Notes: generated from the sequence alone by a model not told the origin. A stretch of 64,000 nucleotides of DNA from Haematobia irritans (GCF_050003625.1 NC_134400.1:57168066-57232065), one strand, 5' to 3'; counted from the stretch's first letter, positions 20,889 through 33,934 are shown. Numbers and translations are program-made.

Positions 20889-22429
20889 AAACAAGTATAT
20901 ACGGCCGTAAGTTCGGCCAGACCGAATCTTATGTACCTCCACCATGGATTGCATAGAAACTTCTACGAAAGACTGTCATCGACAATCGAATTACTTGGGT
21001 TGTGGTATCTTAAAACTTCTTAACATCGTTTTCTAAATTGTGAGTTATTCCATACGTGGTATATATTAGACAATACGTAGAGAGTCGGCATTGAAATATG
21101 GGGGTCGCTTATATCGGGGCTATATACAATTATGAACTTGATATGGACCAATTTTTGTGTGATTGGGGATCGATGAGGTCTATATATAACTAAAAACCGA
21201 TATGGACCTAGTTAGGCATGGTTGTTAACGGCCATATACTAGCACAATGTACCAAATTTCAACTGACTCGTATGAAATTTGCTCCTCCAAGAGCCTCCAA
21301 AACCAAATCTCGGGATCGGTTTATATGGGGCTATGTATGATTATGGACTGATATGGACCACTTTTGGCATGGTTGTTAAATATCATATGCTACCACCACG
21401 TACCAAATTTGGAGCAGATCGGATGAATTTTGCTTCTCCAAAAGGCACCGGAGGTCAAATCTGGGGATCGGTTTATATGGGTGCTATATATAATTATGGA
21501 CTGATATGAACCAATTCCTGCATGGTTGTTAGATACCATATGCTAACTTCAGGTACCAACTTTCAACCGAATCGGATGAATTTTGCTCTTCCAAAAGGCT
21601 CCGTAGGTCAAATCTGGGGATCGGTTTATATAGGGTCTATATAATTATGGACCGATTTCGACCAATTTTTGCATGGGTGTTTGAGGCCATATATTAACAC
21701 CACTTACCAAATTTCAACTGAATCAGGTGAATTTTGGTCTTCCAAGAGGCTCCGGAGGTCAAATCTGGTGATCGGTTTATATGGGGGCTATATATAATTA
21801 TGGACCGATGTGGACCAATTTTTGCATGGTCATTAGAGACCATAAGTTAACAGCATGTACCATATTTCAGCCGGATCGGATGAATTTTGCTCTTCCAAAA
21901 GGCTCCGTAGGTCAAATCTGGGGATCGGTTTATATAGGGTCTATATAATTATGGACCGATTTCGACCAATTTTTGCATGGGTGTTTGAGGCCATATATTA
22001 ACACCACGTACCAAATTTCAACTGAATCAGGTGAATTTTGGTCTTCCAAGAGGCTCCGGAGGTCAAATCTGGTGATCGGTTTATATGGGGGCTATATATA
22101 ATTATGGACCGATGTGGACCAATTTTTGCATGGTCATTAGAGACCATAAGTTAACAGCATGTACCATATTTCAGCCGGATCGGATGAAATTTGCTTCCAT
22201 TAGAGGCTCCGCAAGCCAAATCGGGGGATCGGTTTATATGGGGGCTATATATAATTATGGACCGATGTGGACCAATTTTTGCATGGTTGTTAGAGACCAT
22301 ATACTAACACCATGTACCAAATTTCATAGGATTCGCAAGCCAAATTTGGGGGTCCGTTTATATAGGGGCTATACGTAAAGTATGCGTTTATATGGGGGCT
22401 ATACCATCCTATGGTTGAGGGTATAAAAA
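20889..22429 (+). mobile_element. Mini-me-like repeat, type A, core deleted
   Basis: Starts AACAAGTATATACGGCCG, ends TGAGGGTATAAAAA. It has ~150-bp units, two of them in a near-exact ~300-bp duplication (21,590-21,890 and 21,895-22,195). The (GTCY)n core is absent. Confidence 0.7.
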
Positions 22430-23788
22430 CAAAAACGATTCAAATTTTTCCAACAACATCCGATTAAGCGGTGTCGGTTTTGGACACTCTAATCCTTAAC
22501 GGTTGTGATTTTTTCCAAATTGTGACTCTGCAAAGAATTTCAGCAAAGTTCTAAACATTGTGCTGCAGAATTGAACACCCATTACAAAAGTAATGCGTTT
22601 GTGCGCAATGATTTTGAGGAAGATTTTATTGTCGGCACACGTTGGTGGAGAATTTTTAAGATTCCACTGGCAATTTGTGTTTTTCATTTACGGATTAGAC
22701 TTTAAAAAATAATCTCACAAATGATAAAAGTTTTCAGCACTTCAGAACCATTCCACACCACTCACAGGTAATAGATTCCTGTTACTTGTGGACATCCATG
22801 TGGTATAGCCTATGTACGTGTGCCCCCAACACCAGGTGCAATAGGAAAGTTCAACAAAGATATTTTATTTCGAAAAGGACTTCCATGTTGTACAAAGTTA
22901 TACCATGCTCGCATACTTTATTTTAAAGAGTAAGTGTAGGTTTCAATAATATAGGAATTTTTTCCTCCCCACTCCATCCCTGGTATGGGTACATGGGGTT
23001 CTTAGTGCTTAATCGATTTATGTTGCTCGGCAAAGTGCATTCATGCATTCATTCGTTTGTATGCTCTATTCTATTCTTGTTCCTTTTCGAGTTTATTTCC
23101 GTTTCCCTTTTTATTTGCTTTACTACAAAGCATATCTATGTAAAAGTTATAAACAAAGTTTTCGTGCTGTTTTTCATCATCAATGTTTTAGTATTTTCTT
23201 TGCCGAAATGGAAAGCATCAATGCTTGAATCAATATCAAACAAATTTCTATTCGTTATCGAATTCGAACTGACTGCATGTAAAGAATTTCCATATAACAA
23301 AAGTTATGGCCTCTTACAAAACTTGTAAATTATTTCAAAATATTGGACTTTTACATATTAATAGGCAATCGTTGATATGTGAAAAGGATAATGCAGCCAA
23401 GAGAAAATAAACTATACTCTGAAAGCAGTAACATGAATTCTTTGCCTACACTGAAGAAATGTTCTCATAAATACAATACATAGAAAATTCATTATTCAGA
23501 TATGTTATGAAAATTTATTTGTTTTTACCAAAAGTTAATAAACTTTTCAAAGGTTTATTACTTGAAATTGGTGATTTATCATTCAGATTTATCTCTTTAC
23601 CAAGACAAAATTGTTGAAGACAAATCAATCTTTTTGGCATTTAATTGGCATACGAGTAATCCTTCCTCGTATGTTCCGGGTAAGCTCGAAAACGGCTATA
23701 ACAATTCACATGAAATTTTCAGAGAACATAGAGGGTGATCATTTGGTGAAAGAATGTTACTTCATGTTTTGATATCTGGTCGGAGTGG
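22430..23788. other. Unassigned DNA
   Basis: A hydrophobic frame of 111 codons at 22,993-23,328 has no features I recognise and is probably chance. From about 23,640 on, phrases such as GTATGTTCCGGGTAAGCTCG resemble Helitron-type sequence at 24,900. Confidence 0.3.
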
Positions 23789-24218
23789 GGGACCTCACCT
23801 TTGAACGACTTCTTGAAAATTGAGGATTGGGTTGGGAGTGACCTCTAGACAGAGATCCGATACTTTATTTTTCGAAATATAGTTGGGGACGAATCCTCAT
23901 TAATATGCCAAGCGCATAGCCAAAAAGAATGCACTCATATGTTACAAGCACAATTCTCCGAAACAACCATTCAGTTTTTTTTTGGTGCCAATTGACCCCT
24001 ACTTCCAAGCAGCTACATGAAGTGGTTACCGGTTGGTAGCCACTTGTCTTGAGAACACAATGAACCTATTTAAATGTATTTATCATTGGCCTAATTAACA
24101 CCCAATGGGTCCTTTTGCACCTATAACAGGGACAGTTCATTTTATATTTTCCCTACATATGTTCATTTTCTACCAATATCACAAACATTTAAATTGACGT
24201 TTCGACGCTATGTGTTCA
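23789..24218 (+). repeat. Left arm of the large inverted repeat, outer part
   Basis: It matches the reverse complement of about 58,795-59,148, with indels and roughly 10% differences by eye. Shared phrases include TGGTGCCAATTGACCCCTA, AGCTGCTACATG-type segments and AAATTGACGTTTCGACGCTA. It ends exactly where element X begins. Confidence 0.85.
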
Positions 24219-24264
24219 CACAGAAAAAAGCGTCTTGTAAATTTAATTAAAGAAATTACCCATA

Positions 24265-24650
24265 TTTAGTTCGACAAAATTATTGCGATTTAGTTACATT
24301 TTCGTTGTGGCAAAAAAAAAATTAACACGACCGAAAGACAACTTCTACAACATAAGTAAACAAAGATTAGTTCATTAACTAGAAAATGGTAAAATATTTT
24401 CCGTGATACGATATCCTAAGAGGTAGTTAAAAATGTGTATAGTTGTTTGCAATAATAACTCATACAAAATAATATACTTCCTAAAGAAGAGTGTTAACTT
24501 GTTAAAAAAATATTTTGTATGGCAAAAACTGATTTAAGTAAAACTGAACTAAACTGTATACCCACTTTTGGTATTGACTTCCTATAGCCAATACCAACAT
24601 CTAATAAGCATTGGTTAAATTTTATTGAACTCAATATTTTTAGTTCATAT
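24265..24650. promoter_or_regulatory. Subterminal octamers, left end of X
   Basis: TTAGTTCA at 24,367 and 24,640, TGAACTAA at 24,545, and a one-off match at 24,266. The same octamer is at the right end of X and in Y and Z, as expected for transposase binding sites. Confidence 0.6.
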
Positions 24651-25588
24651 GTAATAAAACAAAGTTTATATTATCTTCATTAAATGTATTGAGATTTTAG
24701 ATGTTATTATCATAATTTTAAGTATAAAATGCTGTAGTTTGTGATGTAATATGAACTTTTATTATTTGTTACTAGCATATTTAGTAAATTAAAGGAAAGG
24801 TTTTGGAAAATAGCATGTTCAAAATAGAGGCTTCATTAGATACAACTTTGTTAAATATCTATATATATAAAATTCAATTTATGTTTGTTTATTTGTTTGT
24901 ATGTTCCGATTTGGCTCCGAAACGGTTGAACCGATTTACTTGAAACTTTCAGAGATCGTAGGGGGCGTTCATGTGGTGAAAATAGCGTACCTCATTTTTT
25001 GACACCTGGCCGCGGAGGGGGACCTCCCCTTTGTCGGACTTTTTGAAAATTGGACCAAAGTTGACCGATTTGCTTGAAATTTTCATTGAAGGTTGGGGAT
25101 GGCATCTAGACAAAGATCCGCTACTTTATATTTCGATATTTGGTGGCGGAGGGGGACCTCCCCTTTGTTCGACTTTTTTTTAAAGTACAGCGAAAAAACT
25201 ACAATCTCTAAATTATCTGAGATTTACAGAGAACATGCGGTGCGGTTATGGAATTACTATGGGGTACCTGATGATTTCATATGTGGACGGAGAGGGGGAC
25301 CTCCCCCTTGCCCTACTTTTTGAAACTTGGAACAAAATTATGCGATTTGCTTGAAATTTTCATTGAATGTTGGGGTTGGCATCTAGACAAAAATCCGCTA
25401 CATTATTTTTCAATATTTGGTCGGGGAGGGGGGCCACCCCTTTCACCGATTTTATTTTTAAAGTACAGTGAAAACAAAACTAAACTCCCCCGACTGAAAT
25501 TTTACGGAAAAAATAGGTGAGGTTATGAAATTTATATCAGGTTAATAAAAATAAAAGGGCTTAGGGAGACATCCACTTCTCCTAAGTA

Positions 25589-26522
25589 AAGGGTGATTCT
25601 TTTGAGGTTAGGATTTTCATGCATTAGTATTTGACAGATCACGTGGGATTTCAGACATGGTGTCAAAGAGAAAGATGCTCAGTATGCTTTGACATTTCAT
25701 CATGAATAGACTTACTAACGAGCAACGCTTGCAAATCATTGAATTTTATTACCAAAATCAGTGGCAGAAAATCCGCTTTTTTATCGACAAATTTTGTTCA
25801 GCGATGAGGCTCATTTCTGGTTGAATGGCTACGTAAATAAGCAAAATTGCCGCATTTGGAGTGAAGAGCAACCAGAAGCCGTTCAAGAACTGCCCATGCA
25901 TCCCGAAAAATGCACTGTTTGGTGTGGTTTGTACGCTGGTGGAATCATTGGACCGTATTTTTTCAAAGATGCTGTTGGACGCAACGTTACGGTGAATGGC
26001 GATCGCTATCGTTCGATGCTAACAAACTTTTTGTTGCCAAAAATGGAAGAACTGAACTTGGTTGACATGTGGTTTCAACAAGATGGCGCTACATGCCACA
26101 CAGCTCGCGATTCTATGGCCATTTTGAGGGAAAACTTCGGAGAACAATTCATCTCAAGAAATGGACCGGTAAGTTGGCCACCAAGATCATGCGATTTGAC
26201 GCCTTTAGACTATTTTTTGTGGGGCTACGTCAAGTCTAAAGTCTACAGAAATAAGCCAGCAACTATTCCAGGTTTGGAAGACAACATTTCCGAAGAAATT
26301 CGGGCTATTCCGGCCGAAATGCTCGAAAAAGTTGCCCAAAATTGGACTTTCCGAATGGACCACCTAAGACGCAGCCGCGGTCAACATTTAAATGAAATTA
26401 TCTTCAAAAAGTAAATGTCATGGACCAATCTAACGTTTCAAATAAAGAACCGATGAGATTTTGCAAATTTTATGCGTTTTTTTTTTAAAAAAAAGTTATC
26501 AAGCTCTTAACAAATCACCCTT
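25589..26522 (+). mobile_element. Mariner-like element, copy 1 (internal deletion)
   Basis: Ends AAGGGTGATTC and GAATCACCCTT-type (AATCACCCTT), flanked by TA at 25,587-25,588 and 26,523-26,524. Length is 934 bp. The head (25,702-25,760) encodes MNRLTNEQRLQIIEFYYQNQ and then jumps to the catalytic region out of frame. The same junction is present in copy 3 at 63,334. Confidence 0.9.
25702..26414 (+). pseudogene. Mariner-type transposase, internally deleted
   Basis: The N-terminal start MNRLTNEQRLQII (ATG 25,702) is followed after 20 codons by a deletion that shifts the frame. The remaining 217-residue frame (25,761-26,414) holds the DDE domain: FSDEAHFWLNGYVNKQNC, WFQQDGATCHTA and WPPRSCDLTPLDYFLWGY, with 36 residues between the second and third aspartates, ending HLNEIIFKK. 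It lacks almost all of the DNA-binding region. The family resembles insect transposases with a DUF4817-type head and a DDE_3 domain. It cannot make a complete enzyme and probably moved using another copy. Confidence 0.88.
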
Positions 26523-27797
26523 TACATACAGAGAAACAATTAAACTTTACCGAGTTACTTGAAATTTACAGAGGACTGGGGAGAGGTTACGATTATTAAT
26601 AGTTGATACCTGATTATGTAATATTTGGACGGAAGAGAGGCCGCCCCTTTAGGCTTATAATTTGCGTGACATTTTCTGGGACGTTTACAAAAGATACGCT
26701 ACATCACTTTTCGATATTTGGTCGGGGAGGAGGTCCTCCTCTAAAACTGCAAAAAAACACCAATTCTTAAGTTTTCTTGAAATTTACAACGGAAGTGGGG
26801 GATAGTTATAAACGAAGAGGCAACCTTCCTTGTCCCACACTTGAAGTAAAGTTTCAAGAATTTTCAGGGAAGGTTAGGGGTGCTATTCACCACGGTGTTT
26901 GTCGATATTGTATCGGGGAAAGTGACGCAAAATTTATCGGGGAAAGTGGCGCAAAATTTAAACATCTCCGATCTACTTGAAATTTACAGGAACGTTGGAG
27001 GTGGTGATGAAATTTATACATGATTTTTAAATTAGTATATGATCTGGTTGGGGAAGGGAAAAATTTAAATAAACTTTGTCGATTTACTTCTATAGAATTT
27101 ATAGAGACCATTGAGTAGTTGTGAAATTAATATATGGTACGTGATCGATGTAAGGACGGAGTGGAGCGAAGGTGGGGAGAGGATTCCCTTTTGTCCGTTA
27201 TTTTTTTTTAAATTGAAAGTAGAGGGTTGTCCGTAAATGGGAACTCGGTACATAATTGTATGATTTTTGCACAGGCTTCTGCCAGACTTCTTTTTAGTAA
27301 AGAACTTAAATTTACATGAAAGTGGCAGCCAACGTAGAAGTTGCATCATTTTAGCAAATGTTAATGTGGTAAAATTTTTTACTACTTTTGCTTTTTCCGA
27401 TTTATTGGATGGGAAACAGTAATACTTTGTATGCTATTATAATATAGTGCTTAATATTCAAATTGAGGAGAAGGATACCTTTCCTTGACAAACCACACTT
27501 AAAATTCACAAGAAATATAAAAGATTGTCCAACTACTGAATACAGAACATTATTTAAAAAATTTGGAGGAAAGGGTACACCCTCTCCCCGACATTTTTTA
27601 AAACGAACCGTTTTACATATGCATATCCGCCGTATTTGTACCTATAAACGAAAAAGCAAGTAGTCCGATTTGTTTGAAAGAATTCAAATCTTTTCGAATT
27701 TGTTTTCAGCACGAAGGATATGGTTGACTAAGTTAACGCAAAATGTTCCTACAAATACGCTTCGGAAGGCGCAGCGAAGCGGGCCGAGTTACTCTAG

Positions 27798-29589
27798 TTT
27801 ATTTATAAATAAACTAAATGAAATTCAAAAATAAAAAAATGCCTTCTAAACGCCGATCATTCATATAAGATCAACGCCGTTCGTAACTGCTACTGTTGAC
27901 TCAGATTTCAAAATTGCACAACGCCGCAGTGTGTCGCGAAATGAAGAAGAATATAATCCACAAATTATTATTCGCAAAATTTAGTTGATTTTTTAAGTAA
28001 GACATGTTGTTTTCACGCAAAAAAAATTGTGACATAAAATTTCCATTGAGCGATTTTCCTGCACAAATTGATTTTGTGTGAAGTCCTTAAATTTGTAAAC
28101 CGTGGTGTAGTTTCTAAAATTTCTGTTTCTAAAATTTAATAATAATAAGAGGTGGTTAACAATGTGTTGACTTGCTTTTTGGAGTTGGAGTAATGCTACC
28201 ACTGAAATGGAATCTGAATCGAGTTTGTCATTGATATTGAGAAGTTTTCCTTCAACCCTTATGGGATACCTGTGAGTATGTATGTCCTTATACTTCCTTA
28301 TTTACATTATGTGCATTCATGTCAAAAACAAATGGAAAACACAAATTTACTTTATTGCTGGACATAGCTGCCTTAAAACAATTCATTGGTATTGAACATT
28401 CTTTGGGAATGATACACAAGTAAATCTAACTAAAGTCGAAGCCGCAGTGGTCGCGATTGACCTCAAATTGAAGTGGCTGTCTTAAGATTGGAAGTTTAAA
28501 CAATTGCCTCGCGCCGACGCGGGAAGTGTAAGCCTATGTATTACGCCCCGAATTTGCCAAATTAATTTTCATGTGCTGATTTACCATTCGCTAGTTTTGT
28601 TATGGGAAGTCTTGGCTTTTATCGGAGCAGTTCTCTTTTTTGAGTGCGTCAGTGTGTATCATGTTTCGTTGTCACGAAAAAACTATATCGCACTGGGCTT
28701 AAATAGTCAAAACTCTGAAATAATCAATACCCGCTGCTTCACAAAAAATTAAAGTTAACATTGAATTTTCTTTTAGAATGTGAAAAGTTTTGATAGAACG
28801 CCATAAATTTGTTTTGAATATTAGTAATATTAAATTCACTCATTGTAGTAAAAAACACGAATATTCAAATTAAAATATGACAAATACAAAATATTTAAGA
28901 ATAGATGCGGCCAGGATTGCTATGCGAATGTTCCACTTGTTTGTTATCATGACAAAACTGGTGCCTGGTAACCAACAACAACACGGCAACTTACAAAATA
29001 ACCGACATGAGGCCACATTGAAACTCGATAAACCAATGTTTATGGTAGTGGTCCGTCCTTTGACGTACACGTCCTTTGATTTACAAAAACAAAGGAGAAT
29101 AGAATTATCGAACGATTTTGGTAGGTTTTATTTATTCTGATCGATAATTCGAGTTGCGTTCCGATACATTTTTTGTTTCGATGTCCAAATACCCAATGAA
29201 ATTTATCGGCTTTTGGGTGCCCTGTATAGATTATGTTAAACAGCTTAGTTTTTAATGTGGCAGCGCGCTGTTTTTTGACTAGCCATGTCCATGTCCCACA
29301 AAAAAACTATGACAAAAATCCACAGCCTCTTATTTGTAGATAGAAGACATAACTTTGTAAATATCGAGTGGGTCTGCATTAAAGGTTTGGCATGTCGGCC
29401 CGATGAGTGGGCCATCTTCATGTGACGTTTGGCAATGTTTGGGCCACAAACCACTGAGTTTCTGCGTCGTTTCCCAGTCGGCGAAATATGGATGCTTTGG
29501 TGTATACCGAAACAATGGACTGCACTCGGCGAACCTTCTTCTTTTACCATGATAATACCGCCATTATTCATATATATTGGCAGGAATTC
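27798..29589. other. Unassigned part of element X
   Basis: About 1.8 kb with no recognised element. Short frames at 28,504-28,752 (+), 28,877-29,140 (+) and 29,245-29,571 (-) show no motif I know. The last is the most protein-like by composition (a SPSAVHCFGIHQSIHISPTG segment) but has an overlapping alternative frame, so I do not call it a gene. Confidence 0.3.
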
Positions 29590-30471
29590 TTTTTATACCC
29601 TCCACCATAGGATGGGGGTATATTAACTTTGTCATTCCGTTTGTAACACATCAAAATATTGCTCTAAGACCCCATAAAGTATATATATTCTGGGTAGTGG
29701 TGAAATTCTGACTCGATCTAAGCATGTCCGTCCGTCCGTCTGTTGAAATCAGGCTAACTTCCGAACGAAACAAGCGATCGACTTGAAACTTGGCACAAGT
29801 AGTTGTTATTGATGTAGGTCGGATGGTATTGCAAATGGGCCATATCGGTCCACTTTTACGTATAGCCCCCATATAAATGGACCCCCAAATTTGGCTTGCA
29901 GACCCTCTAAGAGAAGCAAATTTCATTCGATCCGTCTGAAATTTGGTACATGGTGTTAGTATATGGTCTCTAACAACCATGCAAAAATTGGTCCACATCG
30001 GTCCATAATTATATATAGCCCCCATATAAACCGATCCCCCGATTTGGCTTTCGGAGCCTCTAAGAGAAGCACATTTCATTCGATCCGGCTGAAATTTGGT
30101 ACATTGTGTTAGTATATGGTCTCAACAACTATGCAAAAATTGGTCTACATCGGTCCATAACTATATATAGCCCCCATATAAACCGATCCCCAGATTTGGC
30201 TTGCGGAGCCTCTAAGAAAAGAAAATTTCGTCCGATCCGGCTGAAATTTGGTACATGGTGTTAGTATATGGTTTCTAATGACCATGCAAAAATTGGTCCA
30301 CGTCGGTGCATAATTATATATAGCTCCATATAAACTGATCGCAGGTTTGGACCTCCGGAGCCCCTTGGAAGACCAAAATTCATCGGATTCGGTTGAAATT
30401 TGGTACGTGATGTTAGTATATGGTATCCAACAACCATGCATGAATTGGTTCATATCAGTCCATAATTATAC
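29590..30471 (-). mobile_element. Mini-me-like repeat, type A, truncated
   Basis: Starts TTTTATACCCTCCACCATAGG with the (GTCC)n core at 29,726-29,742 and ~150-bp units of GGTCCATAATTATATATAGC. It stops where a CCGGTATGCACC-type piece begins. Confidence 0.7.
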
Positions 30472-30640
30472 AACCCTGACAACCCTGTTATTTTCATTAG
30501 AGGTGCGTACCAGCTTACGAAATTGAACGCTACCGAAAATTTCGTTAGCATAAATGGCAATACATTTCTTATGGGAATAACATTTTTAACTAAATTTGCG
30601 TACCGTAATTTGAATGACAATTTCATAAAATAATTCTTAG
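30472..30640 (-). mobile_element. CCGGTATGCACC-family MITE fragment
   Basis: Matches the reverse complement of 15,905-16,040 (GAGGTGCGTACCAGCTTACG, CTACCGAAAATTTCGTTAGC), then diverges. Confidence 0.65.
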
Positions 30641-31358
30641 GAGCGAACAAGCATAAGAGAGTGTATTTTTTAATGAGTATAGAATGGACATATTTTATAA
30701 CATTAAAAATTATATCTCAGACTAATTTTTTCTTATATTTCTTTAAAATTAAACAAGGTTGGTACTAATTTCGTGTCTTACGTGTAATAAATTAATGGTT
30801 ACTTTCCCTATTATGTTGTTTTATGCGCCGTGCACACTATAAGTTTATTTGGACGGAATGTCTGTGTATGTAAAGAATCTTAGGTGTGTAGCCGAACGCT
30901 AAGAATTGTCGGAGATAAGTATGCTCCACACGAGCACTGTCGCATAAACTTATGGACTAGATGGTGCATTAAAAGTACATGTTTGTAGGTGAAAAGTATG
31001 TTTATTTATTTCAATTGATAACTTCAAGTCGTGTTGAGTTTTACAAAGAACGACCGTATATTTTTCTTAAATTGGACTTATCATTTATGGGTACGTGAAC
31101 GTGTATAATACCGTGAGAATGATTTTTCACAAATTTTATTCACGCACACTCACACACGATTTGTTTTTGCATCTACAACGTTTTTCATGTCTTTTGTGAA
31201 AGGTGTTGCTACCGTTTATAAACATAAACAGAATTCCAACTCTTTTTTGACGTGCTGCTTTTAAGGAACACAACTTACATATGTATTATATCTTGCGCAT
31301 ATTATGAACGTAGAATACGTCAACGTGCCTATTTAGAAAATTTAGAAAATTTTGATAT
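30641..31358. other. Upstream region of ORF-A, unassigned
   Basis: AT-rich, with no repeat recognised. It is one of the longer repeat-free stretches in X and ends in the promoter described next. Confidence 0.35.
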
Positions 31359-31440
31359 TATCGATATTTGATATATCGATCATGTAATAGATTAACTCTG
31401 CTATTGGTTTTAATTTGTCCACCATTTGTGATTCAGTCAG
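31359..31440 (+). promoter_or_regulatory. Putative ORF-A promoter (DRE sites and initiator)
   Basis: TATCGATA at 31,359-31,366 is a perfect DRE/DREF motif, and TATCGATC lies at 31,374-31,381. The initiator-like TCAGTC at 31,433-31,438 lies about 70 bp downstream, and a splice donor follows at 31,502. This spacing fits a Drosophila-type housekeeping promoter. It is a motif call only. Confidence 0.45.
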
Positions 31441-31501
31441 TACACCGTTCACAATTTAGAATAATATAGTCAAATTTGGAGTTGGAACAAAACGCAAAAA
31501 G
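31435..31501 (+). other. Putative 5' non-coding exon of ORF-A
   Basis: Runs from the initiator to AAAAAG|GTAAGT, a strong donor at 31,502. No ATG opens a useful frame. The next acceptor (TTCTTTTGCAG at 34,937) precedes a short exon starting with a plausible ATG. Confidence 0.45.
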
Positions 31502-31939
31502 GTAAGTACTGAATTAAAAACGCAGGTCTATGATTTAATAAAAAAATAACTTAAACTCTGTAAAATTTTAAAAGAAAGAGGTTTCTAAACATTTTTGCTA
31601 TTCTTTTTACAATAACCGTTAGATCTCCGCGTGGTAATATGTCGCCATTTGTGTTACTCTTTTAATTTTTTTATTCGCCGGCATTTCAGTTTTCTTGCTC
31701 AATTTATTAAAACAATGAAATTTTAACTACATAACTTTGGCTCAGTTGATGTGTATTTTATTTTTTTAAACCGATTTCGCCAAAAGGAATATATTTTTCA
31801 TTTATAAAGTTGATTACTGAACAAAACACACTTTTTAGTTGCGGTTACCACGTTTGTCATGGACTTTGATTTTACACGACGAAAATAGAAAGAAAAAGCA
31901 ATAAATTAAGATTTGTGTTATAGTATCGGGTTCGCATCT

Positions 31940-32033
31940 TAATTTTATCATTAATGTAAATTCTGCCTTGTTTGGCTCGGAATAAATACCAAAATAATTA
32001 AAATAAAGATAAAGTCTTTGGAACTGGGTAAGC
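31940..32033 (-). mobile_element. Relic of the GAGCCAAAGAAGCGG element (W)
   Basis: TTTGGCTCGGAATAAATACC and AAAGTCTTTGGAACTGGGTA match the W sequences at 50,180-50,600 and 58,195-58,330. Confidence 0.55.
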
Positions 32034-32496
32034 TTTTTATACCCTGCGCCACACTGTGGAACAGGGTATTATAAGTTAGTGCATATGTTTGTAACACATA
32101 GAAGGAGACGAGATAGACACATGGTGTCTTTGGCAATAATGCTCAGGGTGGGTCCCTGAGTCGATATAATCATGTCCGTCTGTCCGTCCGCCCGTCTGTC
32201 TGTGAACGCATTTTTGTGATCAAAGTCTAGGTCGCAATTTAAGTCCAATCGCCTTCAAATTTGGCACATGTTCCTAAGTTGGGTCAGAATAGAACCCTAT
32301 TGATTTTGGAAGAAATCGGTTCAGATTTAGATATAGCTCCCATATATATCTTCCGCCCGATATGTACTAATATGGACCCAGCAGCCAGAGTTTTACACCG
32401 ATTTGCTTGAAATTTTGTACAAACATAACACTTAGTCGTATAGTCAAGTGTGCAAAATTTGATTGAAATCGGTTCAGATTTAGATATAGCTCCCAT

Positions 32497-33578
32497 CATA
32501 AGCGTAGGAAAGGCCTCTGGGGAGGGGGCTTAGACCCCCCCAGAAAAATTTTAGCCCCCCCAGAATTTGAAACTCTATATATGATTTTCCATTTTTCAAT
32601 AAATGTCAATAGTTTTTTTATTTTTATAGAAATTAAATAAGTATATACAATCGCACAAAGTTCCGCTAAAGACTTTCATGAACAACCGAATTACTTGGGT
32701 TGTGGTAGCAGTTGCCGATGGCAATGTTTGAAGTCAGATATTTATGAAATAAAGCTGTGGTTGAACTTATGATTGATTTAGTTTAGTCAATTTAATTAAA
32801 AAAATAGTAATTGATATTAAAACTATTCTTTCATAAATTTATATCTTAATAATGCTGCGAAAAAGCGTTGCCAAAAAAGTAGTGAAAAGGTTCTTTTTTG
32901 GATCTAGAAGTGGTGCAAAAGTGGCGGAGAAGCAATGAATGTAATATGAGCTTGTCATAGAACAAACGTCCACCGTTTCAACAGCCGTTGCAATGAATTT
33001 GCATCACTTTTAAGGTCAGATCCGAATTCAGAGTTTTGAATGTGAATTAAAAAATTTTGTGATATTTTCCCAAATAAATAATTTTTATATTGTTTTTATG
33101 ATTTTTAGTGCATTCTGACGCTTGTTTGAAAAGTTTTTCCTCGAATAATTTTCAAAATTATCGATTTTTCTATAATGGATTTAGCAGTTTTGTGGCAAAA
33201 TTTGAATAATTTGTACCAATTTATTTATTCTTACTCTTTTTTAAACTATTTGAAAAAAAAAGAAAACAAAAAATTACACATTAAAATATGCAAAAAAATT
33301 AAGTAAAAAAACTTCATGTGTAGTTAAAATAATTGAGGACATTTTTGGAAGCAGTTTTAAAGTTGTGCCTCTAGAACAACTCACAATTTTTTTGCTGGGA
33401 AAAGTGTGGAACTACTTTTAGTTGCTTTATTATAAATTTATTGTCGAGTTGTTTTGATGTCTAATTTTTTATTCAATTTTATGAAATGAAACATTAATTG
33501 AACCTATAAGTTCAGTCTATAATTCTTAGCTAGGGGGGCTATAGCCCCCCCTAGGAAAATTGTCTAGCTACGCTAATG
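32497..33578. mobile_element. hAT-type non-autonomous element, 8-bp duplication
   Basis: GCTCCCAT is repeated exactly at 32,489-32,496 and 33,579-33,586. Ends are CATAAGCGTAG and CTACGCTAATG (10/11 inverted match). G/C-runs flank both ends (GGGGGGCTTAGACCCCCCC, GGGGGGCTATAGCCCCCCC). A CCCAGC-type MITE lies inside. No transposase frame. Confidence 0.85.
32853..33399. mobile_element. CCCAGC-family MITE, nested in the hAT
   Basis: The body matches 13,131-13,560 and 15,185-15,298. The right end TTTTTTTGCTGGG is intact; the left end is degenerate (GCTGCGAAAAAGCGTTGCC). Confidence 0.65.
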
Positions 33579-33934
33579 GCTCCCATATATATCTTTCGCC
33601 CGATATGGACTTATATGGCCCAGAAGCCAGAGTTTTGGCCCAATTTGGTTGAAATTTTGCATTAGGAGTACAATTAGTAATATAGTCATGTGAGCCAAAT
33701 TTGATTGAAATCGGTTAAGATTTAGTTATAGCTCCCATATATATGTTTTTCTGATTTCGACAATATGGTCAAAATACCAACATTTTCCTTGTTAATTCGC
33801 CACTGCTTAGTCGAAAAGTTGTAAAAATGACTCTAATTTTCCGAAACTTCTAATACATATATATCGAGCGATAAATCATAAATAAACTTTTGCAAAGTTT
33901 CCTTTAAATTGCTTCAGATTTAAATGTTTCCCAT

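Larger units (their letters stand above)
24858..27797 (+). mobile_element. Non-autonomous Helitron
   Basis: Starts TCTATATATATAAAATTC after an A. It ends CTAG before a T, with a 7-bp-stem hairpin (27,758-27,764 with 27,775-27,781) exactly 12 nt upstream of CTAG. These are the classical Helitron ends. The body contains repeated phrases such as GGAGGGGGACCTCCCCTTTG and GATTTGCTTGAAATTTTCA. No Rep/helicase frame. A mariner lies inside. Confidence 0.82.
32034..33934 (-). mobile_element. Mini-me-like repeat, type B, split by a hAT
   Basis: Starts TTTTTATACCCTGCGCCACA with a (GTCC/GTCT)n core at 32,175-32,205. It is interrupted at GCTCCCAT (32,489) and resumes at 33,579. It is truncated where the next copy begins. 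Confidence 0.75.

Noticed and set aside
22993..23328. 111-codon hydrophobic frame as a membrane protein
   Set aside because: AT-rich DNA gives hydrophobic chance frames, and an overlapping frame is also open.
29245..29571. 108-codon minus-strand frame as a gene
   Set aside because: No recognised motif, an alternative frame overlaps it, and no splice or promoter signal was found.
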